Below, piece by piece: positions 16,579 through 26,006 of a DNA stretch of 61,003 nucleotides. The translations under genes and the position numbers were made by a program. The notes below the pieces were generated by a model. The model did not search any database. It was not told the DNA's origin and saw nothing but the letters and a program-made list of their open reading frames with translations. Position 1 is the first letter of the stretch, and each line of letters opens with the position of its first letter. Source of the DNA: Pseudoxanthomonas suwonensis J47 (GTDB taxonomy: Bacteria; Pseudomonadota; Gammaproteobacteria; Xanthomonadales; Xanthomonadaceae); NCBI RefSeq assembly GCF_000513955.1, contig NZ_AZUZ01000012.1, positions 53,471 to 114,473 of the forward strand. The letters are read 5' to 3'.

Positions 16579-16739
16579 GGGGGCGCGCCGGGCGGATGTC
16601 AGGGTGGCGACGGGGGGATGTGGCAAAATTGCGGCTTCCATCCCCTCGAACCCGCGCATGCCGTCCCAGCCCGAAGCCTGGCCCAGCCAGCAGCAGCGGT
16701 TCCCCGAAGGTAACCCGGCGCCCGCGCGGAGCGCGGCCC

Positions 16740-17120
16740 GTGGCTGACATCACCGGGCACCTGCCGCGCGGCCCCGGCAGGATGTTCAAGGCGCTGAAGT
16801 GGTCCCTGAAGGGCCTGGCCGCGGCCTGGCGCCACGAGTCCTCGTTCCGCCTGGAGGTCTACCTGTTCGTGGTCCTGGCGCCGCTGGCGCTGTGGCTGGG
16901 CCGCGACGGGATCGAACGCGTGCTGCTGGTCGGTTCGATGCTGCTGGTGCTGTCGGCCGAGCTGCTGAACTCCGCCATCGAGGCGGTGATCGAGCGCTAC
17001 GGCGCCGAACACCACGAACTCGCCGGCCGGGCCAAGGACATGGGCTCGGCCGCGGTGTTCGTGCTGATGATGAACGTGCTGCTGGTGTGGGGCCTGGTAC
17101 TTGGCTCGCGGCTGCTTTGA
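16740..17120 (+). CDS. dgkA: Diacylglycerol kinase
   Basis: This trimeric inner-membrane kinase phosphorylates diacylglycerol released during membrane-derived glucan synthesis. The 126-residue protein has three membrane helices and the family core LLNSAIEAVIERYGAEHHELAGRAKDMGSAAVFV, which includes the catalytic glutamate and the GRAKDMGSAAV motif. GTG 16740 gives the family length (121 in E. coli); an ATG at 16783 would remove the N-terminal amphipathic part. A 29-codon open frame (16658-16747, MPSQPEAWPSQQQR...) overlaps this start out of frame and could be a leader peptide. The dgkA frame is the same one left open by the shifted sigma-factor gene upstream. Confidence 0.92.
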   Translation: MADITGHLPRGPGRMFKALKWSLKGLAAAWRHESSFRLEVYLFVVLAPLALWLGRDGIERVLLVGSMLLVLSAELLNSAIEAVIERYGAEHHELAGRAKDMGSAAVFVLMMNVLLVWGLVLGSRLL

Positions 17121-17146
17121 CTTCGCTGTGAAGGATTGACCCCCTG

Positions 17147-17896
17147 ATGAATCTGGAATTCCTGGCCGACCCGAACGTCTGGCTGACCCTGGTGACCCTC
17201 AGTGCCCTGGAGATCGTGCTGGGCATCGACAACCTGGTGTTCATCTCGATCGCGGTCGGCCGCCTGCCGCCGGAGCAGCGCGCGTTCGCGCGCAAGTTCG
17301 GCATCGCCGTGGCCTGCGTCACCCGCATCTTCCTGCTGGTCTCGCTGGCGTTCCTGGCGCGGATGCAGACCGACCTGTTCACCATCGCCGGCATGGGCAT
17401 CTCGGTGCGCGACCTGGTGCTGGTGGTCGGCGGCGCGTTCCTGCTGGTGAAGGGCACCATGGAGATCCGCGAGCTGATCAACGGCGGCGAGGACGAGGAC
17501 CCGCGCACCACCAAGAGCTCGCAGGTGTTCTGGGTGGTGATCGCGCAGATCGCGGTGATCGACATCGTGTTCTCGCTGGACTCGGTGATCACCGCGGTCG
17601 GCATCGCCGAGCACATCCCGGTGATGATCGTGGCGATCCTGGCGGCGGTGGCGATCATGCTGCTGGCGGCCAACCCGCTGGGCCGCTTCATCGACGCCAA
17701 CCCGACCATCAAGATGCTGGCCCTGGCCTTCATCCTGCTGATCGGCGTGGTGCTGATCCTGGACGGCTTCGACGTGCACGTGCCCAAGCCGTACATCTAC
17801 TTCGCCATGGCCTTCTCGGTGATGGTGGAGATCCTCAACCTGCTGATGCGCCGCCGCGCGGCGCAGAAGCGCGTGCCGGGCGCGGGCGAGTGGTGA
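17147..17896 (+). CDS. TerC family integral membrane protein
   Basis: The 249-residue protein has about seven membrane segments and the two TerC signatures, LEIVLGIDNLVFIS near the N-terminus and VIDIVFSLDSVITAVG in the second half, each with a conserved acidic residue in the membrane. TerC proteins have been linked to tellurite resistance and, in other bacteria, to manganese export and metalation of secreted enzymes. A role in metal export is likely, but the ion cannot be read from sequence. It starts 26 bp after dgkA and is probably co-transcribed with it. The short C-terminus (RRRAAQKR) lacks a CBS domain. Confidence 0.88.
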   Translation: MNLEFLADPNVWLTLVTLSALEIVLGIDNLVFISIAVGRLPPEQRAFARKFGIAVACVTRIFLLVSLAFLARMQTDLFTIAGMGISVRDLVLVVGGAFLLVKGTMEIRELINGGEDEDPRTTKSSQVFWVVIAQIAVIDIVFSLDSVITAVGIAEHIPVMIVAILAAVAIMLLAANPLGRFIDANPTIKMLALAFILLIGVVLILDGFDVHVPKPYIYFAMAFSVMVEILNLLMRRRAAQKRVPGAGEW

Positions 17897-18004
17897 TCGC
17901 CGCCTGAACCCGGCGTGGAGACGGGCCCGGCAGGTCGCTTGCGCGGCTTCCGGGCCGGTGCTGGAATGCCCCGGAGCGGCGGCCCGCCGCGCAGGAGCAA
18001 TGCC

Positions 18005-18655
18005 ATGCAGGGAATCGTCCGCAGGTCCTTGGCCGTCCTGGCCATGCTCGCCGCCGCCGTGCTGCTCTCCGGCTGCGGCTACAACGACATCCAGCAGAAG
18101 GACGAGGCGACCCGGGCCGCCTGGTCCGAAGTGCTCAACCAGTACCAGCGCCGCGCCGACCTGGTGCCCAACCTGGTCAACACGGTCAAGGGTTACGCCG
18201 CGCACGAGAGCCAGGTACTGACCGAGGTCACCGAGGCGCGCGCCCGCGTCGGCCAGGTCCAGGTGAACGCCGACGACCCCGAGTCCCTGCAGCGCTTCCA
18301 GGCCGCGCAGGGCGAACTGTCCTCGGCGCTGTCGCGGCTGCTGGTGGTCAGCGAGAACTACCCGACGCTGAAGGCCGACCAGTCCTTCCGCGACCTGCAG
18401 GCGCAGCTGGAAGGCACCGAGAACCGGATCACCGTCGCCCGCGGCCGCTACATCGCCGCGGTGCAGGACTACAACACCTACATCCGCTCGTTCCCGCAGC
18501 TGGTCACCGCCAAGGTGTTCGGCTACGCGGCCAAGCCGAACTTCAGCGTGGAGAACGAGGCGCAGATCGCGCGCGCGCCCGCGGTCGACTTCGGTGCCGC
18601 GCCGCCCGCACCGGCCCGGCCGCAACCGCCCGCGCCGCCCGCGCCGGGCAACTGA
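18005..18655 (+). CDS. LemA family protein, lipoprotein form
   Basis: The 216-residue protein has a signal sequence ending in the lipobox LSGC, then the LemA domain: QKDEATRAAWSEVLNQYQRRADLVPNLVNTV..., mostly long helices, and a Pro/Ala-rich tail. An AGGAG sequence 7 nt upstream fixes ATG 18005; ATG 18000 is out of frame. LemA proteins have no agreed function; they often pair with TPM-domain genes, as here. It starts a likely three-gene operon with 18670 and 19626. Confidence 0.9.
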   Translation: MQGIVRRSLAVLAMLAAAVLLSGCGYNDIQQKDEATRAAWSEVLNQYQRRADLVPNLVNTVKGYAAHESQVLTEVTEARARVGQVQVNADDPESLQRFQAAQGELSSALSRLLVVSENYPTLKADQSFRDLQAQLEGTENRITVARGRYIAAVQDYNTYIRSFPQLVTAKVFGYAAKPNFSVENEAQIARAPAVDFGAAPPAPARPQPPAPPAPGN

Positions 18656-18669
18656 CCCTGCCCGCCGCG

Positions 18670-19629
18670 ATGCGTGCATCGCTGCTGTTCCGCCTGTGCG
18701 GCCTGTGGCTGCTGCTGGCCTGCGCGCCAGCCTTCGCCCAGGCGCCGGCCGCGGCGATCCCGCCGCTGGACGCGCCGGTGGTCGACACCACCGGCACCCT
18801 GGACCCCGCCACCGTGCAGCGCCTCGACGCGCAGGCGCGCGCGCTGCAGCAGCGCAAGGGCAGCCAGCTGCAGGTGCTCGTCGTGGCGTCGACCCGGCCG
18901 GAGAGCATCGAGCAGTACGCGGTGCGCGTGTTCGAGGCCTGGAAGCCGGGCCGCGCGGGCGTCGACGACGGCGTGCTGCTGCTGGTGGCCAAGGACGACC
19001 GGGCGGTGCGCATCGAGACCGGCTACGGCCTGGAGGGCGCGATCCCGGACGCGGTGGCCAACCGGGTGATCCAGGAGTACCTGGTGCCGAAGTTCCGCAA
19101 CGGCGACTACGACGGCGGCATCGAGGACGCGACCACGGTGCTGGTGAAGCTGGTCGATGGCGAACCGCTGCCGGCGCCGGTCAGCCGCAACACGCCGCGC
19201 GACTCGCGGGGCACGGCGCTGGGCGCCCTGTTCCTGCCGGCGCTGTTCGTCGCCTTCGTCGTCGCCCAGGTCGCGCGCGGCCTGTTCGGCCGCCTGGCGC
19301 TGGGCGTGCGCGGCCTGCTCACCGCCATCGCCGCGGGCGCGGCGGCCTGGCTGGTGTCGTCGCTCGTGCTGGCCGGCCTGGCCGGCGCGGTGCTCGGCGC
19401 ACTGGTGGGCATGGTCAGCTTCGGCGGCGGCCGTTACGTCGGTCGTGGCGGCAGCGACTGGGGCGACTGGGGCGGCGGCTTCGGCGGGATGGGGGGCATG
19501 GGCGGCATCGGTCGCGGGGCGGGGCGCGGCATGGGCGGTGGTCGCCGCTCCGGCGGCTTCGGTGGTGGCGGCGGCTGGTCGGGCGGCGGTGGCCGTTCCG
19601 GCGGCGGCGGCGCATCGGGGCGCTGGTGA
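18670..19629 (+). CDS. TPM-domain membrane protein with Gly-rich tail
   Basis: The 319-residue protein has a cleavable signal peptide (to about residue 24, CAPAFAQA), a TPM (YgcG/Psb32-like) domain with VVDTTGTLDPATVQRLDAQA, GVDDGVLLLVAKDDRAVRIETGYGLEGAIPD and a periplasmic location, two membrane segments, and a C-terminal tail made almost wholly of Gly, Arg, Ser and Trp (FGGGGGWSGGGGRSGGGG). TPM domains show acid phosphatase activity in plant homologues, but the bacterial role is unclear. It starts 15 bp after the LemA gene and overlaps the next TPM gene by 4 bp. Confidence 0.88.
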   Translation: MRASLLFRLCGLWLLLACAPAFAQAPAAAIPPLDAPVVDTTGTLDPATVQRLDAQARALQQRKGSQLQVLVVASTRPESIEQYAVRVFEAWKPGRAGVDDGVLLLVAKDDRAVRIETGYGLEGAIPDAVANRVIQEYLVPKFRNGDYDGGIEDATTVLVKLVDGEPLPAPVSRNTPRDSRGTALGALFLPALFVAFVVAQVARGLFGRLALGVRGLLTAIAAGAAAWLVSSLVLAGLAGAVLGALVGMVSFGGGRYVGRGGSDWGDWGGGFGGMGGMGGIGRGAGRGMGGGRRSGGFGGGGGWSGGGGRSGGGGASGRW

Positions 19630-20111
19630 ATCGCTGGCTGCGCCACCTGTTCGCGCCCCCGGCGGCGCGGCGCTTCCCGGCCGACAGCCTGGAGCGCATC
19701 GCCGCGGCGATCGCCGAGGGCGAGCGCCGGCACGACGGCGAGGTGGTGTTCGCGGTCGAGGCCGGGTTGCCGCCGGGCGAGCTGTGGCGCGGCTGCACGC
19801 CGCGCGAACGCGCGCACGAGGTCTTCGCCCGGCTGCGGGTCTGGGACACGCGCGACAGCAACGGCGTGCTGCTGTACCTGCTGCTGGCCGACCACGCCAT
19901 CGAGATCGTCGCCGACCGCGGCCTGCACGACCGCGTCGTCGCCCAGGAATGGGAGGCGGTGTGCGAGGCGGTGGAAGCCGGGCTGCGCGCCGGCGCCGCC
20001 GAAGCGGCGGTGATCGACGGCATCCACCGCATCTCCACGCTGCTGGCCGCGCACTATCCGGCCGGCGCGGAGAACCGCGACGAACTTCCCGACCGCCCGG
20101 TGCTGTTGTGA
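19626..20111 (+). CDS. Second TPM-domain protein
   Basis: The 161-residue protein from GTG 19626 (VNRWLRHLFAPPAARRFP) has a TPM-like core: SLERIAAAIAEGERRHDGEVVFAVE, RVWDTRDSNGVLLYLLLADHAIEIVADRGLH. No signal peptide or membrane segment is seen, so it is probably cytoplasmic or membrane-peripheral. GTG overlaps the TGA of the preceding gene (GTGA), which suggests translational coupling. LemA plus two TPM genes in a row is a recurring gammaproteobacterial set of unknown role. Confidence 0.82.
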   Translation: MNRWLRHLFAPPAARRFPADSLERIAAAIAEGERRHDGEVVFAVEAGLPPGELWRGCTPRERAHEVFARLRVWDTRDSNGVLLYLLLADHAIEIVADRGLHDRVVAQEWEAVCEAVEAGLRAGAAEAAVIDGIHRISTLLAAHYPAGAENRDELPDRPVLL

Positions 20112-20174
20112 GGCCGGCGCGCCGCGGCGGCCTGCTCGGGCACAATAGGCCGCAATGACCCGGAACCCGGCACC

Positions 20175-21059
20175 ATGATCGTCCTGCACCAGATCGACCC
20201 GATCGCGTTCTCGCTGGGCCCGCTGCGCGTGCACTGGTACGGGCTGATGTACGCGATAGGCTTCCTGGTGGCGTGGTGGCTGGGCCGGCTGCGGATCCGC
20301 GCCGGGCGCCTGCCGGGCGTCGACGGCGACGCCTTCGCCGACCTGCTGTTCTATTCGATGCTCGGCGTGATCCTCGGCGGGCGGCTGGGCTGGGTGCTGT
20401 TCTACGGGCTTGGCGAACTGGTCCGCGATCCGCTGATGATCATCCGCGTGTGGGACGGCGGCATGAGCTTCCACGGCGGACTGATCGGCGTGCTGCTGGC
20501 CTCGTGGCTGTGGTCGCGCAGGCACCGGCTGCACTTCTTCGACACGATGGATTTCGTCGCGCCGCTGGTGCCGCCGGGGCTGGGCTTCGGCCGGATCGGC
20601 AACTACATCGGCGGCGAGTTGTGGGGCAAGTACACCGAGGCCGGCTGGGGCGTGGTGTTCCCCAGCGGGCTACCGCGCGAGCTGCAGGGCATGGATCCGG
20701 CGATGCTGCGCGCGCAGTTCGAGGCAGGCGCGCTGGACGCATACGCGCGCCATCCCTCGCAGCTGTACCAGGCCGTGCTGGAGGGGCTGGTGATGTTCTG
20801 CGTGCTGTGGTGGTTCTCGGCCAGGCCGCGGCCGCGCTACGCGGTGTCGGGGATGTTCGCGCTGCTGTACGGGCTGTTCCGTTTCGCGGTGGAGTTCGTG
20901 CGCGTGCCGGACGCGCAGCTGGGCTACCTGGCCTTCGGCTGGCTGACCATGGGCCAGGTGCTGAGCCTGCCGCTGGTCGCGCTGGGCCTGTTCCTGCTGT
21001 GGCGTTCGCGCGGCGCGCCGGTGCTGCAGCCGCAGCCGGTGGTGGAGGAGGCACGATGA
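20175..21059 (+). CDS. lgt: Prolipoprotein diacylglyceryl transferase
   Basis: Lgt attaches diacylglycerol from phosphatidylglycerol to the lipobox cysteine of prolipoproteins in the inner membrane, the first step of lipoprotein maturation. The 294-residue protein shows seven membrane segments, the early [12 protein letters not shown] segment, the essential HGGLIG, and the signature [16 protein letters not shown]. The length fits (291 in E. coli). The thyA start overlaps its stop by 4 bp (ATGA), the lgt-thyA order also seen in E. coli. Lipoprotein substrates in this window include BamD, LemA and the TPR lipoprotein. Confidence 0.96.
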   Translation: MIVLHQIDPIAFSLGPLRVHWYGLMYAIGFLVAWWLGRLRIRAGRLPGVDGDAFADLLFYSMLGVILGGRLGWVLFYGLGELVRDPLMIIRVWDGGMSFHGGLIGVLLASWLWSRRHRLHFFDTMDFVAPLVPPGLGFGRIGNYIGGELWGKYTEAGWGVVFPSGLPRELQGMDPAMLRAQFEAGALDAYARHPSQLYQAVLEGLVMFCVLWWFSARPRPRYAVSGMFALLYGLFRFAVEFVRVPDAQLGYLAFGWLTMGQVLSLPLVALGLFLLWRSRGAPVLQPQPVVEEAR

Positions 21060-21850
21060 GGCAGTACCTGGATCTGCTCGGGCACGTGCTCGAGGACGGC
21101 ACCGAAAAGTCCGACCGCACCGGCACCGGCACGCGCAGCGTGTTCGGCTGGCAGATGCGCTTCGACCTGGCCGAAGGCTTCCCGCTGGTCACCACCAAGA
21201 AGCTGCACCTGCGCTCGATCATCCACGAGCTGCTGTGGTTCCTGAAGGGCGAGACCAACATCGCCTACCTCAAGGACAACAAGGTCAGCATCTGGGACGA
21301 GTGGGCCGACGAGGACGGCGAGCTGGGCCCGGTCTATGGCAAGCAGTGGCGGCGCTGGACCGGCAGCGACGGCAGCGAGATCGACCAGATCCGCTGGGTC
21401 GTGGACGAGATCCGCCGCAACCCGGATTCGCGCCGGCTGGTGGTCAGCGCCTGGAACGTGGCCGACCTGCCGAAGATGGCGCTGATGCCGTGCCACACCA
21501 TGTTCCAGTTCTACGTCGCCGGCGGGAAGCTGAGCTGCCAGCTGTACCAGCGCAGCGGCGACATCTTCCTGGGCGTGCCGTTCAACATCGCCAGCTACGC
21601 GCTGCTGACCCACATGGTCGCGCAGGTGACCGGGTTGCAGCCGGGCGATTTCGTCCACACCCTGGGCGATGCGCACCTGTACTCGAACCACTACGAGCAG
21701 GCGCGCGAACAGCTGTCGCGCACGCCGCGCGCGCTGCCGCGGCTGCGGCTCAATCCGGAAGTGACCGACCTGTTCGCCTTCGGTTTCGACGACATCGCCA
21801 TCGAAGGCTACGACCCGGCGCCGGCGATCAAGGCGCCGGTGGCGGTCTGA
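21056..21850 (+). CDS. thyA: Thymidylate synthase
   Basis: ThyA converts dUMP and methylene-tetrahydrofolate into dTMP and dihydrofolate. The 264-residue protein equals the E. coli length and shows [18 protein letters not shown], the catalytic cysteine in [33 protein letters not shown] and the C-terminal APVAV. It overlaps lgt by 4 bp and is followed 5 bp later by folA, so the dihydrofolate it makes is recycled by the next gene product. Confidence 0.98.
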   Translation: MRQYLDLLGHVLEDGTEKSDRTGTGTRSVFGWQMRFDLAEGFPLVTTKKLHLRSIIHELLWFLKGETNIAYLKDNKVSIWDEWADEDGELGPVYGKQWRRWTGSDGSEIDQIRWVVDEIRRNPDSRRLVVSAWNVADLPKMALMPCHTMFQFYVAGGKLSCQLYQRSGDIFLGVPFNIASYALLTHMVAQVTGLQPGDFVHTLGDAHLYSNHYEQAREQLSRTPRALPRLRLNPEVTDLFAFGFDDIAIEGYDPAPAIKAPVAV

Positions 21851-21855
21851 GCGCG

Positions 21856-22365
21856 ATGCGCCTGGTCCTGGTCGCCGCGCTGGACCGCGACCGCGCGATC
21901 GGCCGCGGCAACGACCTGCCGTGGCGGTTGCCCGACGACCTCAAGCGGTTCAAGGCGCTGACCCTGGGCCGGCCGGTGCTGATGGGCCGGCGCACCGCCG
22001 AATCGCTGGGCCGCGCCCTGCCGGGACGGACCAACCTGGTGCTGACCTCTGGTGCCGGCGTGCCGTTCGAAGGGATGCGCGCGGTGGCCTCGCTGGACGA
22101 GGCGATCGCCGCGGCGGATGCCGAAGGCGCGGACGAGCTGTGCGTAATAGGCGGCGGCAAGGTCTACGCGCTCACCCTGCCGCGCGCCGACGTGCTGCAG
22201 CTGACCCACGTCGACACCCGCGTAGAGGGTGCCGATACCTGGTTCCCCGAGTGGGATCCGGCGCAGTGGCGAGCGGTGTGGCGCCAGGCGCATCCGGCCG
22301 ACGCGCGCCATCCGCACGCGTTCGAGTTCGTCGAGTACCACCGCGTCGCCGGCGGCGACCGCTAG
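21856..22365 (+). CDS. folA: Dihydrofolate reductase
   Basis: FolA reduces dihydrofolate with NADPH. The 169-residue protein has the substrate-binding segment GRGNDLPWRLPDDLKRFK, with Asp in the active site, VLMGRRTAESLGRALPGRTN, and CVIGGGKVYAL for NADPH. It starts 5 bp after thyA and ends 7 bp from the convergent apaH. The coupling thyA-folA is common in gammaproteobacteria. Confidence 0.96.
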   Translation: MRLVLVAALDRDRAIGRGNDLPWRLPDDLKRFKALTLGRPVLMGRRTAESLGRALPGRTNLVLTSGAGVPFEGMRAVASLDEAIAAADAEGADELCVIGGGKVYALTLPRADVLQLTHVDTRVEGADTWFPEWDPAQWRAVWRQAHPADARHPHAFEFVEYHRVAGGDR

Positions 22366-22372
22366 CCCCGCT

Positions 22373-23230
22373 TCAGTCCTTGTCCTTGCGCAGGTGCGGC
22401 GGCAGCGCGGCCACGTCGCGCCCGGGCACCTGCAGCACGCGCAGTTCCTCGCTGTCCAGCTGCAGCGCGGTCAGGCGACCGCCCCAGACCGCGCCGGTGT
22501 CGATCGCGTGCACGCCCTGGGTGATGGTCAGGCCCAGGGTCGACCAGTGGCCGCAGACGATCTTCAGGTCGCGCTCGGCGCGGCCCGGGGCCTCGTACCA
22601 GGGATACAGGCCCGCCGCCTGGGTGCCCGGCGGCCCCTTCTCGTCGATGGCGATGCGACCGCGCGGCGTGCAGTAACGGGCGCGGGTCAGCCAGTTGATG
22701 ATCGAACGCCAGCGGTCGTGGCCGCGCAGGCCCGGCGACCAGTGGGGCTTGTCGCCGTACATGTTGCGCAGCAGGCCGCGGTAGCCGTCGCCGCGCAGCT
22801 GGCGCTCGACCTCGGCGGCGTGCTGCTCGGCCTGCTGGGTGGTCCACTGCGGGGCCAGGCCGGCGTGGATCATCATCCAGCCCAGCTCGCGGTCGGCATG
22901 CAGCAGCTTCTGCCGGCGCAGCCAGCCCAGCAGCTCGGTGCTGTCGTCGGCGAAGACCACGCGCTGCAGGTCCGGGTTGACCTTGCGCCGCTCGGCCGGG
23001 GTGCGCTCGCCGATCGCCAGCAGCGACAGGTCGTGGTTGCCCAGCACCACCACGCTGCGTTCGCGCAGCGAGTGGACCAGGCGCAGGGTTTCCAGCGACT
23101 GCCCGCCGCGGTTGACCAGGTCGCCGCAGAACCACAGCGTGTCGGCGGCCGGATCGAACCGGATCTTCTCCAGCAGGCGCTGGGTTGCGTCGTAGCAGCC
23201 CTGCAGGTCGCCGATGGCCCAGATGCTCAT
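22373..23230 (-). CDS. apaH: Symmetrical bis(5'-nucleosyl)-tetraphosphatase
   Basis: ApaH splits Ap4A into two ADP and removes Np4 caps from RNA. The 285-residue metallophosphatase has the motifs GDLQGCYD, WFCGDLVNRG, VLGNHDLSLL and, later, CGHWSTLG. The length fits (280 in E. coli). It is last in the group rsmA-apaG-apaH, 9 bp after apaG, the same order as in E. coli. ATG 23230 gives MSIWAIGDLQG. Confidence 0.96.
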   Translation of the reverse strand: MSIWAIGDLQGCYDATQRLLEKIRFDPAADTLWFCGDLVNRGGQSLETLRLVHSLRERSVVVLGNHDLSLLAIGERTPAERRKVNPDLQRVVFADDSTELLGWLRRQKLLHADRELGWMMIHAGLAPQWTTQQAEQHAAEVERQLRGDGYRGLLRNMYGDKPHWSPGLRGHDRWRSIINWLTRARYCTPRGRIAIDEKGPPGTQAAGLYPWYEAPGRAERDLKIVCGHWSTLGLTITQGVHAIDTGAVWGGRLTALQLDSEELRVLQVPGRDVAALPPHLRKDKD

Positions 23231-23239
23231 CGTGTGGCC

Positions 23240-23626
23240 TCAGTGCAGGGTGCGCGGGATGGTGAGCAGGAACGGGGCGATGGGCGCGTCGAAGCGGGTG
23301 CCGTCTGCGGCGAGCATGTCGTAGCGTCCCTGCATCGCGCCTTCGCCGGTCTCCAGCACCACGCCGGAGGTGTATTCGTAGTCCTCGCCGGGCTCCAGCC
23401 ACGGCTGTTCGCCGGCCACGCCGTCGCCGTGCACTTCCTCGGTGCGGCCGTTGCCGTCGGTGATCTGCCAGTGGCGCGCCAGCAGGCGCGCGGCGACCCG
23501 GCCGCGGTTGTGGATGCGGATCGTGTAGGCGAAGACGTAGCGGCCGGCTTCTGGCGCGGACTGCTCCGCGAGGAAGCGCGGCTCCACTTCCACGTCGATC
23601 GAGTAGGGCGGCACCGGTTGCTGCAT
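23240..23626 (-). CDS. apaG: ApaG (DUF525) protein
   Basis: The 128-residue single-domain protein has an immunoglobulin-like fold; the core motifs are [43 protein letters not shown] and [13 protein letters not shown]. ApaG is linked to Ap4A metabolism and metal binding but has no firm biochemical role. Start ATG 23626 ([18 protein letters not shown]) fits the family length of 125-128. It lies between rsmA (71-bp gap) and apaH (9-bp gap). Confidence 0.93.
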   Translation of the reverse strand: MQQPVPPYSIDVEVEPRFLAEQSAPEAGRYVFAYTIRIHNRGRVAARLLARHWQITDGNGRTEEVHGDGVAGEQPWLEPGEDYEYTSGVVLETGEGAMQGRYDMLAADGTRFDAPIAPFLLTIPRTLH

Positions 23627-23697
23627 GGCCGACAGTGTAAGCAAAAAGCGCGTGATGGCCGAGGCGAGGGCCGCGGTCGCGTGACGCAGGCGTGGTT

Positions 23698-24477
23698 TCA
23701 GGCGCCGGCGTTGGCCAGGCGGATGAAGGCGGCGACGTCGATCTGTTCGGCGCGGGCGTCGGCGGCGACGCCGGCGGCCTCGAACTGCGCCGCGTCGCAG
23801 ACGCCGTTCAGTGCGTTGCGCAGGGTCTTGCGGCGCTGGCCGAAAGCGGCGCGGACCACGTTGGCGAAGCGGTCGCGGTCGCGGATCGCGATCGTGGCCG
23901 GGTCGCGCGGCACCAGCCGCACCACCGCCGAGTCCACCTTCGGCGCCGGGCGGAACGCGCCCGGCGGGACCACGAACAGCGGCGTCACCGTGCAGTAGGC
24001 CTGCAGCATCACGCTCAGCCGCCCGTAGACCTTGCTGCCCGGGCCGGCGCCCATGCGGTCGACCACTTCCTTCTGCAGCATGAAGACCATGTCGCGGATC
24101 GCCGCGGCGTGTTCCAGGGCATGGAACAGGATCGGCGAGGAGATGTTGTAGGGGAGGTTGCCGGCCAGCTTGATGCGTTCGCCGCCGGCCAATGCGGTGA
24201 GGTCCACCTGCAGCACGTCGCGGTGGACGATGGCCAGCTCGCCGACGCCTTCGGCCATCGCCGCCAGCGGTCCGACCAGGTCGCGGTCGAACTCGATCAC
24301 GGTCAGCGTGCCATGGCGGCGCAGCAGCGGCAGGGTCAGGGCGCCCTGGCCGGGGCCGATCTCGACCACCCGGTCGCCGGGCTGCGGGTCGATGGCCTGG
24401 ACGATCCGCTCGATGTAGCTGCGGTCGTGCAGGAAGTTCTGGCCCAGCGATTTCTTGGGCGTGTGGTTCGCGGTCAT
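23698..24477 (-). CDS. rsmA: 16S rRNA dimethyladenosine transferase RsmA (KsgA)
   Basis: RsmA dimethylates A1518 and A1519 of 16S rRNA during 30S maturation. The 259-residue protein has the start [14 protein letters not shown]-binding [16 protein letters not shown], catalytic motif [12 protein letters not shown], and [14 protein letters not shown]. It is first of rsmA-apaG-apaH on the minus strand and is separated from pilR by 76 bp. Confidence 0.97.
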   Translation of the reverse strand: MTANHTPKKSLGQNFLHDRSYIERIVQAIDPQPGDRVVEIGPGQGALTLPLLRRHGTLTVIEFDRDLVGPLAAMAEGVGELAIVHRDVLQVDLTALAGGERIKLAGNLPYNISSPILFHALEHAAAIRDMVFMLQKEVVDRMGAGPGSKVYGRLSVMLQAYCTVTPLFVVPPGAFRPAPKVDSAVVRLVPRDPATIAIRDRDRFANVVRAAFGQRRKTLRNALNGVCDAAQFEAAGVAADARAEQIDVAAFIRLANAGA

Positions 24478-24553
24478 GCGCCATTATCACCGCTGGCGGG
24501 GCGGTGGCGCAGCCGATGGGCCGTATGGTGCGGAAAGGCGGCGCGCGGCTGCC

Positions 24554-25954
24554 TCAGTCCATGCCCAGCTTCTTGAGCTTGTAGCGCAGGGCGCGGAAGG
24601 TGATGCCCAGCTGCGCGGCGGTGCGGGTCTTGTTCCAGCGGTTCTCTTCCAGCGCCTTCTGGATCGCCGCCCGCTCCAGCTGCTCGATATAGGAGGGCAG
24701 GGCGCCGGTGCCCGGATCCAGGTCGATCACCGCCTCGGCCTGCGCCGCAGCGGCCGCACCGTTGGGCGCCGCCGGGCTCGCGGTACGCGGGGCCGGCTGC
24801 GGCAGGTGCAGGTCCGGCGCATCGATGGTGTCGCCCTCGGCCAGGGCCAGGGCGCGCTCGAGGATGTTCTCCAGCTCGCGTACGTTGCCGGGGAAGGCGT
24901 AGCCGGCCAGCGCGGCCAGCGCGGCCGGGGTCAGTTCCGGGCTGGGGCGGCCCTGCCCGGCGGACAGGCGCTGCAGGATCGCGTTGGCCAGCTGCGGCAG
25001 GTCGGCGGTGCGCTCGCGCAGCGGCGGCACGCGCAGCTCGATGACGTTGATCCGGTAATAGAGGTCGTGACGGAAGCGCCCGTCGGCGACCAGGCCGGAC
25101 AGGTCCTTGTGCGTGGCCGAGAGGATGCGCACGTCCACCGGCACCTCGCTGGAGGCGCCGACCGGGCGCACCGACTTCTCCTGGATCGCGCGCAGCAGCT
25201 TGACCTGCATCGGCAGCGGCAGCTCGGCCACCTCGTCCAGGAACAGGGTGCCGCCGCTGGCGGCCTGGAACAGGCCGGGCTTGTCGGCGTGGGCGCCGGT
25301 GAAGCTGCCCTTCTTGTGGCCGAAGAACTCGCTTTCCATCAGCTCGGCCGGGATCGCGCCGCAGTTGACCGGCACGAATGGCCCGGCCGCGCGCGCGCCC
25401 TGTTCGTGGATGGTGCGGGCGACCAGCTCCTTGCCCACGCCGGACTCGCCGAGGATGTAGACCGGGGCCTGGCTGCGGGCGACCTTGGCGATGGTCGCAC
25501 GCAGGGTGGCCATTGCCGGCGACTCGCCCAGCAGGCGGCTGGCCTGCTCCGGCGGGGTCGGCGGCGGCTTGGGCCGCTCGGCGTTGTTGAGTTCCAGCGC
25601 GTGGCGGACCAGGCCGCGCAGCACGTTGATGTCGACCGGCTTGCTGACGAAGTCGAAGGCTCCGGCCTTCAGCGCTTCCACCGCCAGATCCATGTTGCCG
25701 AAGGCGGTGATCATCGCCACCGGCGTCTGCGGGTGGTGGCGGGCGATCTCGCCGACCAGTTCGATGCCGTTGCCGTCGGGCAGGCGCATGTCGGTGAAGC
25801 AGAGGTCGTAGCGGTTGCCGGAAAGCAGCTCGCGCGCTTCGGTCAGGTTGGCCGCGGTGTCGACCCGCAGCCCCATCCGCCCGAGCGTCAGTACCAGCAG
25901 TTCGCGGATATCGCGCTCGTCATCGACGATGAGGGCACTGCGATTGGGCGTCAT
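24554..25954 (-). CDS. pilR: PilR, sigma-54 response regulator for type IV pili
   Basis: PilR activates pilA transcription with sigma-54. The 466-residue protein has an N-terminal receiver domain (phospho-acceptor Asp55 in [12 protein letters not shown]), a AAA+ domain with Walker A GESGVGKE (169-176), the sigma-54 contact loop GSFTGA (216-221) and Walker B FLDEV, and a C-terminal Fis-type helix-turn-helix ([22 protein letters not shown]). ATG 25954 ([12 protein letters not shown]) is the best start; upstream codons lack family similarity. It is 52 bp downstream of pilS. The pilin genes it should control are not in the window. Confidence 0.95.
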   Translation of the reverse strand: MTPNRSALIVDDERDIRELLVLTLGRMGLRVDTAANLTEARELLSGNRYDLCFTDMRLPDGNGIELVGEIARHHPQTPVAMITAFGNMDLAVEALKAGAFDFVSKPVDINVLRGLVRHALELNNAERPKPPPTPPEQASRLLGESPAMATLRATIAKVARSQAPVYILGESGVGKELVARTIHEQGARAAGPFVPVNCGAIPAELMESEFFGHKKGSFTGAHADKPGLFQAASGGTLFLDEVAELPLPMQVKLLRAIQEKSVRPVGASSEVPVDVRILSATHKDLSGLVADGRFRHDLYYRINVIELRVPPLRERTADLPQLANAILQRLSAGQGRPSPELTPAALAALAGYAFPGNVRELENILERALALAEGDTIDAPDLHLPQPAPRTASPAAPNGAAAAAQAEAVIDLDPGTGALPSYIEQLERAAIQKALEENRWNKTRTAAQLGITFRALRYKLKKLGMD

Positions 25955-26006
25955 ATCTGAACGATAGCCGACCAGGGCCGCCGCGGCCAAGCCCGCGCGG
26001 GCGAGG

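Noticed and set aside
15477-17120. Sigma factor to DgkA as one 547-residue fusion protein
   Set aside because: The middle part has no similarity to anything and the region-4 half is in another frame; the open frame results from the 17-bp duplication plus chance lack of stops.
24554-25954. PilR loop GSFTGA instead of GAFTGA as a defect
   Set aside because: GSFTGA is, as far as I recall, the normal form in PilR proteins, so it is not evidence of loss of sigma-54 contact.
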